The translations under genes and the position numbers were made by a program. A DNA stretch of 64,000 nt from an uncultured Paracoccaceae bacterium (lineage in GTDB: Bacteria; Pseudomonadota; Alphaproteobacteria; Rhodobacterales; Rhodobacteraceae), in contig CANLQO010000009.1 in the NCBI GenBank assembly GCA_947493335.1, positions 1 through 64,000 on the forward strand. The letters run 5' to 3'. Position 1 is the stretch's first letter; every line of letters starts with the position of its first letter. The notes below the pieces were generated by a model. That model did no database searches, had not been told where the DNA came from, and saw only the letters and a list, made by a program, of their open reading frames with translations. Of this stretch, positions 1 to 8,456 are shown one piece after another.

Positions 1-319
1 TGTGTGAGTTCGTCCATCATCTGGTTTTGCGGGTGCAGCGAATGTCGACAATACGGGCTGCGATCGCAGCATAGCCGTGGGCTGGTCAAAGTCCGCAATG
101 GGCTCCTTGCGGTCGTCGGAGCATGCGCGGCATCTGCAGTTGTTTGAAATAGTGGCTCATCGAGGACGGCGCAAAGCGGACCTTCAACGCAATCATTTTA
201 CGCTGTGAACGCAGCCCGCATTGCTGCCATTCGCTGCGCATGCCCGATTTGTACCGCAGACGAACTCGACCAAGTGTCGTGGGATGCGTCGTGGACGATC
301 CCAAGCCATAAGCATAGTT
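1..319. other. No recognisable gene
   Basis: The only open frames here are short, have no convincing ribosome binding site, and give low-complexity Arg/Ser-rich translations typical of shadow frames. I saw no tRNA fold, palindrome or insertion-sequence end. It may be eroded coding sequence, but no family is recognisable. Confidence 0.4.
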
Positions 320-601
320 CTAGAAGTCTTCAGTATCCGGAACGCTCCCTAGCCTGACAAGGAAGCTGGGTGATCCGACCTCACCACTGTCAGGGTCTTC
401 ACTAATCATATAAGCATCGGCTCCGGCGCATTCTTCGGATTGGGCTTCCCGTTCGGCTCTGCTCAGAGCTTCTGCTGCCGTGGAATACTGAAACTGTTTG
501 CCAATCTTCAGGCTCGCTTGCCCGTCGCGCCCTGGCATCTGTTCCACATATGTCTGGCAGATATAGTGAACTTTTGTTGTGCTCTCGTCTGCGTGCGTCA
601 T
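320..601 (-). CDS. Small hypothetical protein (93 aa)
   Basis: The protein is acidic and soluble, with no signal peptide or membrane segment. Its central stretch is rich in Ala and Glu (AEALSRAEREAQSEE) and looks helical, followed by a Gly/Pro-containing tail. A ribosome binding site (AAAGGAA) sits about 8 bases before the ATG, which supports translation from 601. The neighbour upstream on the same strand is another small charged protein, and the two may be co-transcribed. I do not recognise the family and assign no function. An overlapping longer frame at 402-635 has no ribosome binding site of this quality. Confidence 0.6.
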   Translation of the reverse strand: MTHADESTTKVHYICQTYVEQMPGRDGQASLKIGKQFQYSTAAEALSRAEREAQSEECAGADAYMISEDPDSGEVGSPSFLVRLGSVPDTEDF

Positions 602-706
602 TGGAAAATTCCTTTTGGTGTGTTCGGTCGGTCAAGCAGATTGCAGACGCAGGCGAAAGATGGGTTGTTGCGATGTGGTCGCCTTGGTCGAACCTTTCCT
701 ACGCCC

Positions 707-898
707 CTAGCGCGACGGCTTTGTCGGAGTGTTGGCCTCCCGTTCAAGGCGCGCGTTGCGAAGACGGTCGTTCTTGGCTTGGCGCTGCTCGGCCTCTTCT
801 TCGACCATCTTGCGAACGATGCGGGTTGTCTTGTCCAATGGTGTTTCGGCATTGGGAGCTTGAGCCTTGAACACGCTTATTCTTGTTTGTTTTGCCAA
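707..898 (-). CDS. Small charged hypothetical protein (63 aa, TTG start)
   Basis: I chose the TTG at 898 because GGAA lies 8 bases before it and because the translation from that point is coherent: a basic, strongly charged helical protein (KMVEEEAEQRQAKNDRLR). Longer versions starting upstream add an implausible Trp/Cys-rich leader. It has no Cys, signal peptide or membrane helix. It could be a small nucleic-acid-binding or regulatory protein, but no motif says so. It shares orientation and spacing with the 93-residue gene downstream. Confidence 0.5.
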   Translation of the reverse strand: MAKQTRISVFKAQAPNAETPLDKTTRIVRKMVEEEAEQRQAKNDRLRNARLEREANTPTKPSR

Positions 899-947
899 GT
901 GATAATTTCCTTTTTGAATTCTCTTTGCCGGGCCCCAACACTGTCGG

Positions 948-2069
948 TCAAACCAACACCAGGTGTTTCTTTGGACCATAGGCATCGTTTACCTGTGACC
1001 GAGGCCGATCATTTTTTAGAAGTGTCCGAATGTCCGGCGCGGCCATGGCGCGCATCAATGCGCTATAGTTCATCCGGAACCGCATTTCCGATCCAACGCA
1101 GAGTTTCTGATCTGTCGTGCCAATGACGAGATGATCGCTTGTCGCACCGACAAGTGTACCGCCAGCAGGCATCGTAAGCCCCGCGACATCCACGTCCTGG
1201 TTTCCAAGGGCAAGAATGATCCGTGTCGTTTCTGAGGTGGCAGGAACGAGCTGAATTATTCCCAAGCTGAGATCGGCGCTGTCCGCAAGTGGACGCACTA
1301 ATTTGGCGTCTTTTTCGATCACTTCAGCAACAAGCGTAAAGGCGTCCCGATACAGGCCACCAATCTGATCCCCTGTGACGGGGTCCACGCCAAGCAGTAT
1401 GGCTTCGCCAATGCGCAGATCGTTGACCCGGCCGGTGGTGCGCACGCTGAACGCCCAAGGCAAATTTGCAGAGTTGCCGCCAGATACCTTCTCAAGAAAT
1501 GGACCACACTGCCCCTCAACTTCATTGGCAAGCGCAGTCAGTGCCTGCATTTTTGCCGCGCTAGGTGCCATGCCGCTCAGGCAGGCGAAGTTGGCACCGA
1601 TGCCTTTCAGCGCCACACCGGGCATGTCCACGACTAGCTGTCCAATTTGTCCAATGTCTTGTGGCATGATCCCTTCGCGCAGGTCCCCCATTTCGACCAT
1701 CAGGATGATGCCGTGAGACGTGTTTTGCCGGAGTGCAGCAGCGGCTAATGCTGCGATCATCGATTTTTCAGTGTTGTAGCTCGCGTCACAGAATTGCACG
1801 ACGTCATCGACCTGACTCAGCATTGGCGTCCGGATCAATGTGATTGGGCATGTCATGCCGGTTTGGCGTAACCGCTTCACATTGCTCAACCGCGCCTCAG
1901 CCAAGCCCGTGGCACCACTGTCTAGCATGGCCTTTGCAATAGCTGGATGCCCACAGACCGCTTTGGTCACCGCATTCACCCGAATGCCACGCCCTTTCAA
2001 TCGCCCGACAACGGTTCGTGTGTTGTGGCGTATCTTGCGCAGATCAATATCTATCCGTGGGCAGCTCAA
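948..2069 (-). CDS. Alanine-racemase-like PLP enzyme (fold type III)
   Basis: This is a PLP-dependent TIM-barrel protein of the alanine/ornithine racemase type. The PLP lysine is probably K36 in VNAVTKAVCG, and barrel strands with Gly/Ser-rich phosphate-binding loops follow (for example GGNSANLP). At 373 residues it has a normal family length. It starts at a TTG that overlaps the TGA of the DUF1611 gene by four bases, so the two are translationally coupled. DUF1611 proteins include DgcN, a D-glutamate N-acetyltransferase of marine bacteria. The pair therefore suggests D-amino-acid interconversion or catabolism; which amino acid cannot be told from sequence. Confidence 0.8.
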   Translation of the reverse strand: MSCPRIDIDLRKIRHNTRTVVGRLKGRGIRVNAVTKAVCGHPAIAKAMLDSGATGLAEARLSNVKRLRQTGMTCPITLIRTPMLSQVDDVVQFCDASYNTEKSMIAALAAAALRQNTSHGIILMVEMGDLREGIMPQDIGQIGQLVVDMPGVALKGIGANFACLSGMAPSAAKMQALTALANEVEGQCGPFLEKVSGGNSANLPWAFSVRTTGRVNDLRIGEAILLGVDPVTGDQIGGLYRDAFTLVAEVIEKDAKLVRPLADSADLSLGIIQLVPATSETTRIILALGNQDVDVAGLTMPAGGTLVGATSDHLVIGTTDQKLCVGSEMRFRMNYSALMRAMAAPDIRTLLKNDRPRSQVNDAYGPKKHLVLV

Positions 2070-3256
2070 ATCGCGGCCATGGGGTTTCGTTGCTGCAGGC
2101 CGGGATATGCCGCAGCAACCATCGCCAGCAATTGTGCCGCTGGTCTACTGAGCGCGTCGGTGACAGGCAGCCCCAGTTTTTCGCCTTGGGCTGCAATCGT
2201 GTTCGTGATCTCGGCTTCCGACATGCCCTCGTGGTTGAGCGTGACGCCAATGACCTTCGTATCGGCGAACGCCTCGATCAAGGCAATCTCGCTTGCCGGG
2301 GTTGGCATTGGCATATTGGGAAAATCGCAGCGATGGCTGCGTTTAGGGGCGTGCTGAAGTATCACGGCGTCAGGTTGGCTGCCGCGCAAGATAAAAGCCG
2401 ATGTACAGAACGCCGGATGGCTGAGCGCACCCTGGCCCTCGATCAAAATGACATCGGGCTGTTCCGCCTCTGAGGCCGCGACAATCGCACCCTCAAGTTC
2501 GCCGCAGCAGAATTGGGGCGGGACGGCGTCCATGGCCACGCCATATTTTGCGCCCTGCATCAGTCCCGTCTGACCCGTGCCAACCAGTACAGTCTTGATG
2601 CCCTTTGCGTTGAGGGCGCGTGCCAAGACCGTCGCAGTGGTTCGTTTTCCGATCGCGCAATCGGTCCCCAGTACTGCGATGCGTAGCGCATGTACATTCG
2701 CGACGCTGCCGTTGAACAAGCGCATGTCTTTGCTGGCTTTGGGTCTGCGGATATCGCGGATGGTGACCTGTCTATCCGATGCCGCTCGCGCGATTTCAAC
2801 ATCATCGCTCAGATATTCATGCAAGCCACTGACGATGTTCATACCGTGTGCGATCGCATCGAGCAGGACGCCACGATCAGCTGTTGAAAGCCGCCCTGTA
2901 GAGGGGGCCATGCCATAGATGAAGGTATCAGGCATGGACGTTTCGCGGGCGATAGCGGTTTTCAGACTCTCGACGATTGGTATATCGTTGATTACGTCAT
3001 CAAGAACCAGCCCGGTGTTCTCGCCGCTATGGGTGCTGTCGATGACCGAAACAATCCTGTAGGCCTCTGAATGACGTACAAGACCATTGGCCGTCTTACC
3101 GTCAATTTTGGCAAAGTTGCCTTCGCAGTAGACCACTCCAGTTGGAATTTGGGTAAGTGAAGACGATTGTGCTGTTGTGTTAAGGATCACGGGGGGCGCT
3201 TGCGCGCCTCTTGCGGGAAGACGAACGGTATCTATCGTCTGGATTTCGGAATTCAT
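2066..3256 (-). CDS. DUF1611 family protein (DgcN-like)
   Basis: This 396-residue protein has the DUF1611 layout: an N-terminal Rossmann-like domain, then a P-loop NTPase-like domain with a Walker-A-type motif GTDCAIGKRT at about 197-206 and a following stretch (VILIEGQGALSHP) resembling a Walker B region. Characterised members (DgcN) acetylate D-glutamate at the start of a marine D-glutamate catabolic route. The N-terminus is about 40 residues longer than expected. It overlaps the racemase-like gene by four bases. No DgcA-type oxidoreductase is adjacent, so the pathway here may be partial or different. Confidence 0.8.
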   Translation of the reverse strand: MNSEIQTIDTVRLPARGAQAPPVILNTTAQSSSLTQIPTGVVYCEGNFAKIDGKTANGLVRHSEAYRIVSVIDSTHSGENTGLVLDDVINDIPIVESLKTAIARETSMPDTFIYGMAPSTGRLSTADRGVLLDAIAHGMNIVSGLHEYLSDDVEIARAASDRQVTIRDIRRPKASKDMRLFNGSVANVHALRIAVLGTDCAIGKRTTATVLARALNAKGIKTVLVGTGQTGLMQGAKYGVAMDAVPPQFCCGELEGAIVAASEAEQPDVILIEGQGALSHPAFCTSAFILRGSQPDAVILQHAPKRSHRCDFPNMPMPTPASEIALIEAFADTKVIGVTLNHEGMSEAEITNTIAAQGEKLGLPVTDALSRPAAQLLAMVAAAYPGLQQRNPMAAI

Positions 3257-3326
3257 TTTGTATTCCTCTTGATGCTAAGACTCTCGTTCGACGAGGTGTT
3301 GAAGCGGATGTCGCGGGGCGCGGCGT

Positions 3327-4097
3327 TCAATTCCTGAGAACGCACAGCCCCTTGGACTTTTGGAAGTTCCGGTTGCAATCCCAACGGTTCCCCGACCTGT
3401 CGAGATGGGCATTGGCGGGCAAGTTAATCGCTTCGCATCCTTCACCTGAAACTTCATACCCCCGCTGGCATTTCCATCCCTCGCCGTAAGATGCACCGTC
3501 GAAATATGCGAAATCCGGGATATCGACGGCCTCGCAAATACCATCTTGTTCGAAAAACCCACGTTCGCATGACCAAGGTTGACCGTATCGGGACCCGTTT
3601 AGGTATCCGTTGACCGGGACCACGATTGCGGAGCAACTGTCATCCACCTGCTCGAACCCGCGTTCGCACACCCAAACGGACCCATAAGTTCCATCCACCA
3701 GATAGGCATTTTCAGGCACGACGACCTCTTGGCAAGCATCGTCGACTTTGAGAAATCCGCGCAAGCAGCGCCAGCGTTCGCCTGAAGGGTCCAGAAACCC
3801 ACCATCAGGGACGACCACAGCAACGCAGGCTGTTTCATCGACCTTGCGAAAACCGTGATGACATTCCCATCCGGATCCGTAAGTGCGGTTTGTCTCATAG
3901 GCGTTCTCGGGAACCACAATTGCTGCACAGGTCTCATTCGTGAGGCGATACCCGATATTGCATTCCCAACCCTCGCCGTATCTCTCTGCGTTGGCGTTTT
4001 CCGGCATGCTTTGGGCTATGACTGGCACCGCATAGAGAAGCAGCGCAAAGACGGTGCCCGTGAAAAGGACCCTAAGAATATGCGACTCCTTCAACAT
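3327..4097 (-). CDS. Secreted cysteine-repeat protein
   Basis: I start this at the ATG at 4097, because the signal peptide (hydrophobic FTGTVFALLLYAVPVIAQ) follows directly; the longer frame to 4205 adds junk. The mature part consists of about seven repeats of 31-34 residues. Each has the pattern VP-x-NA-Y, then YG-x2-W-x-C, then G-[FY], then a second Cys before the next VP. Two Cys per repeat suggest one disulfide per unit and an extracytoplasmic location. The repeat number and even spacing suggest growth by tandem duplication. I do not know the function; a structural or surface role is plausible. Confidence 0.75.
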   Translation of the reverse strand: MLKESHILRVLFTGTVFALLLYAVPVIAQSMPENANAERYGEGWECNIGYRLTNETCAAIVVPENAYETNRTYGSGWECHHGFRKVDETACVAVVVPDGGFLDPSGERWRCLRGFLKVDDACQEVVVPENAYLVDGTYGSVWVCERGFEQVDDSCSAIVVPVNGYLNGSRYGQPWSCERGFFEQDGICEAVDIPDFAYFDGASYGEGWKCQRGYEVSGEGCEAINLPANAHLDRSGNRWDCNRNFQKSKGLCVLRN

Positions 4098-4143
4098 TGG
4101 CGTCGCACAAGCTGATTGCAGCGATTGCAGCGCGGCTTTTGAT

Positions 4144-4497
4144 CTATGATCCATCCAACTCGAGCTCCGCGAGGCAAGCGCCGGCAAGATCACGGTCAGG
4201 CGCATCTGTGCCCGGGCGGGTCGCCCAGCCCGTTTCCATCATTGCAGTTCGGCGGCCGAAGCCTGAAACTTCTTGTAGAATCGCGAGCTTCGTTGTGCGT
4301 TCTGGATCAACCGCTGACATGTTGAGGCAGACCGGAACCATTGCCAAAGTCACTTCTTCAGTTGCCAAGTTCTGCGCCATGACGGCGGCGCTGCCACTTG
4401 TAGTCCAACCACCCCAAGTGAAGCCAAGTACAGAAACCGCAATCGCGCCACCCAAAGCACCGTAGAGGCCGGGTTTCGTCCATTCAGGAAACGTCAT
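4144..4497 (-). CDS. Membrane-anchored hypothetical protein (117 aa)
   Basis: The N-terminus holds one membrane helix (residues about 10-28, rich in Gly/Ala with an FTWGGW patch). The remaining 90 residues are soluble, with two Cys (VCLNMS and GACLAE). The arrangement resembles a conserved alphaproteobacterial family of unknown function. The soluble part is probably periplasmic. It lies 46 bases upstream of the secreted cysteine-repeat gene on the same strand, so the two may be expressed together. Confidence 0.65.
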   Translation of the reverse strand: MTFPEWTKPGLYGALGGAIAVSVLGFTWGGWTTSGSAAVMAQNLATEEVTLAMVPVCLNMSAVDPERTTKLAILQEVSGFGRRTAMMETGWATRPGTDAPDRDLAGACLAELELDGS

Positions 4498-4909
4498 TTA
4501 GTAGTCCTTTGACGGAGAATGCGCCGCCACGCTGTTTTTGCACTCACAAATCATTTTGTCAGAGCCGTTTCGAGGCCGTTTGATCGAAAACGCGCAATCA
4601 ACTGCCGGTCGCAATTCGTGGCACGCCCGGCCGACAGGTCGGAACAAAATGACGCTTGGGCCATGCGGTCGTTCGCAATCAGTCGGCAAACCTACCAAGC
4701 GCCAAATCCCTATTCCGGCACCTGGCAATCGAATTTTTGTGATAGATAATTGCAGTTGGCTCTCGCAGGCGCTGCGCCTTTGCAGAAGATAACCACAACT
4801 TTGTATGACCAAGGTAGTCGCTTAGCGAATAATTTACAATGCTAGCTGACGTAACCCATCTCCAAAAATGAGCCGGTGGTTTCTAGCACTTGACCTTTTC
4901 GAGCCGCCT
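4498..4909. other. Intergenic, nothing recognised
   Basis: There is an open frame at 4498-4812 on the minus strand, but it has no homology I recognise, no ribosome binding site and an odd composition. The segment near 4790-4900 is AT-richer and may carry the promoter of the membrane-anchored protein gene downstream on the minus strand. Confidence 0.4.
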
Positions 4910-5473
4910 TTAGCGAAACTGAGGGCCATGCGCCCAGACGGTTAGCGAACGCCGAATGCCCCGCATGATCGGCGTTACTTGATGCAGGGCGAAGCTCGGA
5001 AACACACTGACAGATCCCTGCGCACGATTGGCCAAAAGAACGTGAGCACTTGGCCTGATTTCCAAGTCACCCCCGTCGTAGGTGTCCGGGTTGCTCAATT
5101 GAAGCACAAGTGTGAGCTTTCTCTTACCGGCAGCAGGACCATGACCAATGTCAGAGTGCCAGGCAAAATGGCCGCCTTTGGCCGCATCATAGCATGCAAT
5201 TTGCGGGCTTTCTGCAAATTCGCGCACATCGAAATCAAATTGTTGGTTGTTGGAGAGACTAGCAACCTCGATCAATCGGGTCATCACCCAGCTCAGATCT
5301 CCGACATCGTCCATCCAGACAAGTTCCGCATTGCGCAAATTGTGATCCCGATTGCGGCCCACAAGCAGCGCCTCATCGGCAGGAATTTTGGCGATTGCCG
5401 CAACAATGCGATCACATTCCCAAGTCGTGAACGCATCGGGCACTGAGTGCACACCCATCATTCCGCCCTTCAT
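4910..5473 (-). CDS. 2OG-Fe(II) oxygenase (prolyl-4-hydroxylase/PKHD type)
   Basis: The iron-binding triad is visible: H106-x-D108 (AWHSDIG) and H164 (FALHQV), with R174 (RGIRRSL) positioned to bind the 2-oxoglutarate carboxylate. The surrounding strands (RKLTLVLQLS, GGDLEIR, GSVSVFPS) match the double-stranded beta-helix of the prolyl 4-hydroxylase/PKHD family. At 187 residues it is a compact single domain with no signal peptide, so it is cytoplasmic. AGGA lies 7 bases before the ATG. Such proteins hydroxylate peptidyl or free amino acids using O2 and 2-oxoglutarate; the substrate here is unknown. Confidence 0.85.
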   Translation of the reverse strand: MKGGMMGVHSVPDAFTTWECDRIVAAIAKIPADEALLVGRNRDHNLRNAELVWMDDVGDLSWVMTRLIEVASLSNNQQFDFDVREFAESPQIACYDAAKGGHFAWHSDIGHGPAAGKRKLTLVLQLSNPDTYDGGDLEIRPSAHVLLANRAQGSVSVFPSFALHQVTPIMRGIRRSLTVWAHGPQFR

Positions 5474-5519
5474 TTACAGATCCTGGTTCGCGTCTGCGTC
5501 GATGCGAGAAGGGTCTGCA

Positions 5520-5936
5520 TCAATGCACAGCCGGTTTCCCGGATCGATCCGATAGATCTTTGAATACTTTTATGATTTCTGCAGGTTCTGCGCGATCAAG
5601 TGCGGCATTTGCGATCTCTTCTTCCGTCCAAATCCAAGTCTTCGCAGGATCATGAAGCATCGCCCAACTTGCAAACAATCGGGTTTGTATCTTGCGATTC
5701 AGGAGTTCTTTGACCCCAGCATGACGGTCATCGCGACAAATCCGAGCATAGGCTGCGCGCACTGCATCTTCCGGACCTTCCAGCAGTTGGAGGTAGATGT
5801 CGTGTCGACAAACCAGCGCACCGGTCACGTCATCCCGCTTATTACAGCGTCTGGCATCGATCAAAATGCCTGCCAGTGTTGGCTCGTCGTATCCAAACGG
5901 CTGTGACGCATAAACGATCTGAATGAGATTTGTGAT
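5520..5936 (-). CDS. BLUF-domain blue-light sensor with a non-standard start codon
   Basis: The encoded domain is a complete BLUF fold: flavin-site Tyr9 (IQIVYASQ), Gln50 (IYLQLLEG), and the Trp91/Met93 pair (FASWAML). It is a stand-alone sensor of 138 residues with no output domain. A TAG lies in frame upstream, and no ATG, GTG or TTG occurs before the flavin-site Tyr. The best start is an ATC at 5936-5934, preceded 7 bases away by AGGGAG. The nearest TTG start (5864) would delete the first strand and the Tyr. Either the gene uses ATC or its ATG has mutated. Confidence 0.75.
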   Translation of the reverse strand: MTNLIQIVYASQPFGYDEPTLAGILIDARRCNKRDDVTGALVCRHDIYLQLLEGPEDAVRAAYARICRDDRHAGVKELLNRKIQTRLFASWAMLHDPAKTWIWTEEEIANAALDRAEPAEIIKVFKDLSDRSGKPAVH

Positions 5937-5949
5937 GAGTTGGCTCCCT

Positions 5950-6316
5950 GCGGGGTTGAGCGATGCATGAAAGTACTATGGTAGAGGCACGATCAAATCG
6001 CTTCAGATGAAGACCGTACGACCTCGGCGACGCTGAGTCTCGACTAAAGTTAACGAACGGCCAATTTGGACAAAAAACTCTCAATGTTGAGGGACTTGTC
6101 CTGTGAACGCACTGTTCTCTGCTTGAGCAATTGCGCCAAAGAGACAAAGTGGTTTTGAATGGAGGATCAGAGCCCGCCGGATGGGTCTCGATTTATTTTT
6201 GCCAAATCGTCGGCCAGATGGACATTCCTTGTAGCGCTCCGGAAGAGCAAGAGTTTCGGATCAAGTCGCGTGCTCTGTGCCACTGGTGTCTCAGAGCCCG
6301 TGCATACCTTGTTGCT
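5950..6316. other. Intergenic, nothing recognised
   Basis: Frames in this stretch are short and lack family resemblance. It separates the Crp-type regulator gene from the BLUF gene, and may hold the promoter of the latter near its left end. Confidence 0.35.
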
Positions 6317-6880
6317 TCAGGATGGCGCGTTTCTGCTCTTCCTTCGTCGCCTTGCCAGTTCTCGATACAGCGCAGGGGGTGTCACACCGATCCAATCCGC
6401 GACCCGTACCCATCCGCCTTCCTCTGGGGGACTGAACAGTTCGAGATAGGCGTTCACCCGATCTGCCACCTTGCGCAAACGCATAATCTCAATGCGGGTC
6501 CGCAAGGTCTGTAACTCTGTCGCTGTTCGTTCGAACGCTTTGATCGACAAATGATCTGATGAAGCAGCACTTTCCAAATGTGTCATCAATTTAGTTCTCG
6601 GCAGCCAAACGACCGTCGTCGCCGTGTCCGCCACTGCATCGCAGTGATACCAGTCCGCAAAGACGGATGCTTCGGCGACCAGATCACCAACACTGGTGCT
6701 GTGAAGGGTCAAAAGCCCGCCATCTTGGAGCGCCCGCCGAAGGGAAATACGCCCCTTCCGGACTAGGAATGCCCAGTCAACTTTATCGCCTCGCCGAAAT
6801 AGCGTTTCGCCTTCCGCCAGATTTCGCTCTGGCGCGCCGTCAAAACAATGAAACCAATGACCATACATGATTTCTATCAT
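6317..6880 (-). CDS. Crp/Fnr-family transcription regulator
   Basis: The N-terminal half is a cyclic-nucleotide-binding-type jelly roll (LAEGETLFRRGDKVDWAFLV, then GDLVAEASVF). A long dimerisation helix follows, and then a short helix-turn-helix (VRVADWIGVTPPALYRELARR). At 187 residues it is shorter than typical Crp proteins. Cys ligands for an FNR iron-sulfur cluster are absent. It is divergent from the copper island that starts at 6946, with only about 65 bases between them, so it probably controls that promoter or is controlled with it. The effector is unknown. Confidence 0.8.
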   Translation of the reverse strand: MIEIMYGHWFHCFDGAPERNLAEGETLFRRGDKVDWAFLVRKGRISLRRALQDGGLLTLHSTSVGDLVAEASVFADWYHCDAVADTATTVVWLPRTKLMTHLESAASSDHLSIKAFERTATELQTLRTRIEIMRLRKVADRVNAYLELFSPPEEGGWVRVADWIGVTPPALYRELARRRRKSRNAPS

Positions 6881-6945
6881 GTTCTGTACTGCTCACTCTA
6901 TGCAATCCCTTTGCGCCAACGCCTGATCATTCAAGGATTCGAATT

Positions 6946-7530
6946 ATGACAACCAAGCGCTTTGCAATTATCATGGTGCTCTTGCCCACCATCGCCATCG
7001 CGCAGAGTCATGGCACTTTGCCCTCGGATTACGTGGGCGAAGAAACGCGCCTGATCAAATCCCTGTCCGAACAGGATTTGGAAGAAATCGCGCGAGGTGG
7101 AGGATGGGGTCTTGCCCGAGCGGCGGAGCTAAACGGCGTCCCGGGACCAACGCATCTGCTTGAGCTTGCCGAAGAGATCGCTCTGACTGAGCAACAGCGC
7201 GACAACATCGAAGCGATCCGAGCGCAGATGCAGGCAGACGCCATAACGGCCGGAGAGCGGTTCGTCGCGGCGGAACAGGAACTGGACGCGGCTTTTCAAC
7301 ATGGCGCGCCAAATCCCGACGCACTTGAACGGCTAGTTACCGAAGCAGGTCAAGCGCGAGCAGCTCTCCGCCTTGTTCATCTGAATGCCCATCTGTTGAC
7401 CTTGCCATTGCTGACCGACACCCAGGTCAGCCGTTACTCGGTTTTGCGCGGTTATGCAGATGATCCATGCGCCTCTGTGCCAGACGGGCATGACCTGAGC
7501 ATGTGGCGTAGCCATAACGGATGCAACTAG
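6946..7530 (+). CDS. Periplasmic Spy/CpxP-like metal-sensor protein
   Basis: A cleavable signal peptide (FAIIMVLLPTIAIAQS) leads into an all-helical domain with the pattern seen in Spy/CpxP and 'periplasmic heavy metal sensor' proteins, including a diverged LTxxQ element (EIALTEQQRDNI) and a second one (LPLLTDTQVSRY). Such proteins are chaperones or metal-stress sensors. The C-terminus has two Cys and several His that may bind metal. AAGGA precedes the ATG. It is the first gene of a copper-related run that continues to DUF411 and cytochrome c. Confidence 0.75.
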   Translation: MTTKRFAIIMVLLPTIAIAQSHGTLPSDYVGEETRLIKSLSEQDLEEIARGGGWGLARAAELNGVPGPTHLLELAEEIALTEQQRDNIEAIRAQMQADAITAGERFVAAEQELDAAFQHGAPNPDALERLVTEAGQARAALRLVHLNAHLLTLPLLTDTQVSRYSVLRGYADDPCASVPDGHDLSMWRSHNGCN

Positions 7531-7570
7531 GCGCGACTAAGGCGACACATCCTCGTGACTTGTCAAAGCC

Positions 7571-7590
7571 ATATACCCCCAGTAGGTATT
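7571..7590. promoter_or_regulatory. Putative CsoR operator upstream of the small membrane protein gene
   Basis: The inverted repeat ATACC-N7-GGTAT with a C-rich left half matches the general CsoR/FrmR operator pattern. It lies 4 bases before the ATG at 7595, so bound repressor would block the ribosome binding site. It resembles the stronger site at 9506-9528. Confidence 0.5.
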
Positions 7591-7594
7591 GGGC

Positions 7595-7930
7595 ATGTTT
7601 CGCTTAGTGCTGTCGATCGTTCTTGTTGTTGCATTCGTCGGTGCATCCACCGCGTCCGTTATGCATGGCTTGAACCACGGATCGGATCACGCGGGCCGTC
7701 ATGCTGAAATGACGGAAAACGATCCGCTGGCCAATGCTGAGAAAGCACTTGCGGGCTGTTGCGACACGACGAGCGGCATGGGATCAACCCCCTGTTTTGG
7801 CGATCTTGCGGCCACGTCGGCGATTTCGCCGGTTCGTCCCGCGAGCGGAGCGATCATTGGTGTTCAGAACGCTGACTGCGATTTTGCCAACCTGACGCTG
7901 GCTGTCCCAACCGGTCCTCCGAAAGTCTGA
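7595..7930 (+). CDS. Small membrane/exported protein of the copper island
   Basis: An N-terminal hydrophobic segment (LVLSIVLVVAFVGAS) is followed by a His-rich patch (MHGLNHGSDHAGRH), a Cys-Cys pair (AGCCDTT) and two further Cys. The ligand-rich tail suggests metal binding on the periplasmic side. I prefer the ATG at 7595 over a TTG six bases earlier. Both the residues and the adjacent CsoR-type operator point to copper handling. I do not recognise a named family. Confidence 0.6.
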   Translation: MFRLVLSIVLVVAFVGASTASVMHGLNHGSDHAGRHAEMTENDPLANAEKALAGCCDTTSGMGSTPCFGDLAATSAISPVRPASGAIIGVQNADCDFANLTLAVPTGPPKV

Positions 7931-7988
7931 AGGGCAACGGGCGCTTGCCCGCCATCCATTCAACTTTCACATCAAAGGACCGACAAAC

Positions 7989-8456
7989 ATGATCACGCGT
8001 CGTCACTTCACCACCCTATCCACAACTGCTCTTGTCATGGCTGCCCTGCCCGCCCGTGCTGGAACACCAATGCGCGTTCTCGCCTCACCGGGCTGCGGAT
8101 GCTGTCGCGCATGGGCCAACTTGGCCCGCGCGCGCGGCTACGCCGTCACCGTCGAGGAGCTGACCAACCCCGAGGCACAAAAGTCAGAGCGCGGCATTCC
8201 GCTGGAGCTCGCCTCATGTCACACCATTGAAGCGGATGGATATGTCTTCGAAGGGCATGTGCCCTTCGAAGCATTGGAAGCCGTGTTGCAGGATCGCCCA
8301 GACATCACCGGGCTCGCTGTTCCCGGTATGCCGATGGGCTCTCCTGGCATGGGGGATGACCCGTCCGCCCGCTTCGATGTGATTGCGTTTGGTGGAGAGG
8401 CTGGCACCGGCAAGGTGTACTACCGTGCTGGTACAGCACAGCCGTTCGACATCTGA
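7989..8456 (+). CDS. DUF411 copper-associated periplasmic protein
   Basis: The export signal begins with an Arg pair and a hydrophobic stretch (TTALVMAALPARAG), possibly Tat-like. The domain that follows is DUF411: Cys36-x-Cys38-Cys39 (SPGCGCC), an absolutely conserved Cys in ASCHTIE, and GHVPFEA. Family members sit in copper-resistance loci and are thought to bind or traffic copper in the periplasm. The stop codon overlaps the start of the cytochrome c gene by one base, so the two are coupled. Confidence 0.85.
   Translation: MITRRHFTTLSTTALVMAALPARAGTPMRVLASPGCGCCRAWANLARARGYAVTVEELTNPEAQKSERGIPLELASCHTIEADGYVFEGHVPFEALEAVLQDRPDITGLAVPGMPMGSPGMGDDPSARFDVIAFGGEAGTGKVYYRAGTAQPFDI

Noticed and set aside
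86-304. 72-codon ORF on the minus strand
   Set aside because: Odd composition, no ribosome binding site and no recognisable family.
440-1126. Long plus-strand ORF (228 codons)
   Set aside because: It runs antisense to two supported small genes and the start of the racemase-like gene, has a Cys/Arg-rich translation and no ribosome binding site.
4498-4812. 104-codon minus-strand ORF
   Set aside because: No family, no ribosome binding site, and Cys/Arg-rich composition typical of chance frames.
5842-6147. 101-codon ORF overlapping the BLUF gene as the real start of that gene
   Set aside because: It is in another frame and has no BLUF features, so it cannot supply the missing start.
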